A stretch of DNA of 6,134 bases from Chitinophagaceae bacterium (lineage in GTDB: Bacteria; Bacteroidota; Bacteroidia; Chitinophagales; Chitinophagaceae), in assembly GCA_947378615.1 (NCBI GenBank), contig CANCKV010000219.1, positions 1-6,134 on the forward strand, in the 5' to 3' direction. Each line of letters opens with the position of its first letter. Positions within the stretch are counted from its first letter, which is position 1. The translations under genes were made by a program, and so were the position numbers. Positions 5,749 to 6,134 of the stretch are shown piece by piece. The notes below the pieces were generated by a model. The model had not been told where the DNA came from. It worked only from the letters and a program-made list of their open reading frames with translations, and did no database searches.

Positions 5749-6134
5749 GCTATTACGACAAAACTTATTGGTAATAGCCCAAATTGGCATGCTAATACTG
5801 AACCTTTGTGCCTTAGTCCTGAACCTTTGCATGCTTAGAATCACCCTTAAGGGGCATTTCCTGAGTCTTTGTACCAATGTATTGAGGACTTGTATGCCCG
5901 GACCTCTCCCTCATAAGCTCGGATTCAAACTTGCATGCCTGAATTCACCCTTAATTGGTCATTTCCTGAGACTTTGAATGCTCTCATCAAACCTTAGTTT
6001 GCTCTCATCAAACCTTTGTTTGCTATCGTCAAACTTTTGATTGCTATCGTCAAACCTTTGATTGCTCGGAAATGAACTTGCATGCTCGGATTCATCCTTG
6101 ACTGGTCATTTCCTGAGACTTTGAATACTCTCAA
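5749..6134. repeat. Degenerate 21-bp tandem repeat array, continues past window end
   Basis: Units begin about every 21 bp from 5749 to 6127 (18 full units = 378 bp exactly, plus 8 bp of a nineteenth). The clearest run is 5980-6063: four 21-bp units starting GCTCTCATCAAACC or GCTATCGTCAAACY and ending TTTGATT or a near variant. Other units keep a GC start and a CTTTGnAT-like end but diverge between. Individual units are 20-22 bp, and 20- and 22-bp units compensate one another. Larger duplications keep the register: 5917-5987 recurs at 6064-6134 (147 bp = 7 units apart, 59 of 71 identical by my count), and CATTTCCTGAGWCTTTG at 5855 recurs at 5960 (105 bp = 5 units). It is not CRISPR-like, since it lacks constant repeats with separate spacers. 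Function unknown. Confidence 0.85.

Noticed and set aside
5768..5977. 69-codon plus-strand frame with Leu/Cys heptads such as MLILNLC and ALVLNLC
   Set aside because: It is a by-product of the 21-bp period. In the following units the same frame meets TGA repeatedly at the same heptad position (for example in the units at 5959, 6022 and 6043), so coding is unlikely.
5749..6134. CRISPR array
   Set aside because: The period is about 21 bp with gradual divergence along each unit; there is no constant repeat alternating with unique spacers, and no cas genes.

Overview
The left two thirds of the window (357-4465) hold a four-gene haem (tetrapyrrole) cluster, all on the minus strand and in pathway-like transcription order hemA - hemC - hemD - hemE. 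The low GC content, the protein sequences, the absence of strong Shine-Dalgarno sites and a TAnnTTTG-type -7 element upstream of hemA all fit a member of the Bacteroidetes (Bacteroidota). I cannot name a genus. Together the four enzymes make glutamate-1-semialdehyde from glutamyl-tRNA (HemA) and take porphobilinogen through hydroxymethylbilane (HemC) and uroporphyrinogen III (HemD) to coproporphyrinogen III (HemE). HemL, HemB and the late haem enzymes are not in the window.

The cluster carries palindromic elements. A near-perfect 34-bp-armed palindrome lies directly after the hemA stop codon. A second one, with 21-bp perfect arms, lies inside hemC and is translated in frame. A half copy of the first one's 10-bp unit abuts the hemE start codon. 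hemD and hemE start with TTG and GTG. A hairpin at 227-294 probably ends the operon; 1-226 holds nothing I recognise.

The right 1.65 kb (4466-6134) has no credible gene. It begins with the hemA promoter region, followed by AT-rich sequence without clear content (about 4560-4960). Then come two diverged copies of a CACATAG-rich module (4978-5045 plus 5349-5360, and 5410-5480). The first copy appears split by a 294-bp MITE-like element (5046-5339) with 18-bp terminal inverted repeats and 9-bp flanking direct repeats. Next is a terminator-like hairpin (5515-5562). From 5749 to the window end runs a degenerate tandem array with a 21-bp mean period: 18 full units that never lose register despite heavy divergence, continuing beyond the window.

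The best candidates for something undescribed are the 21-bp array, the palindrome translated within hemC, and the MITE-like element whose empty site can be inferred from the neighbouring module copy.
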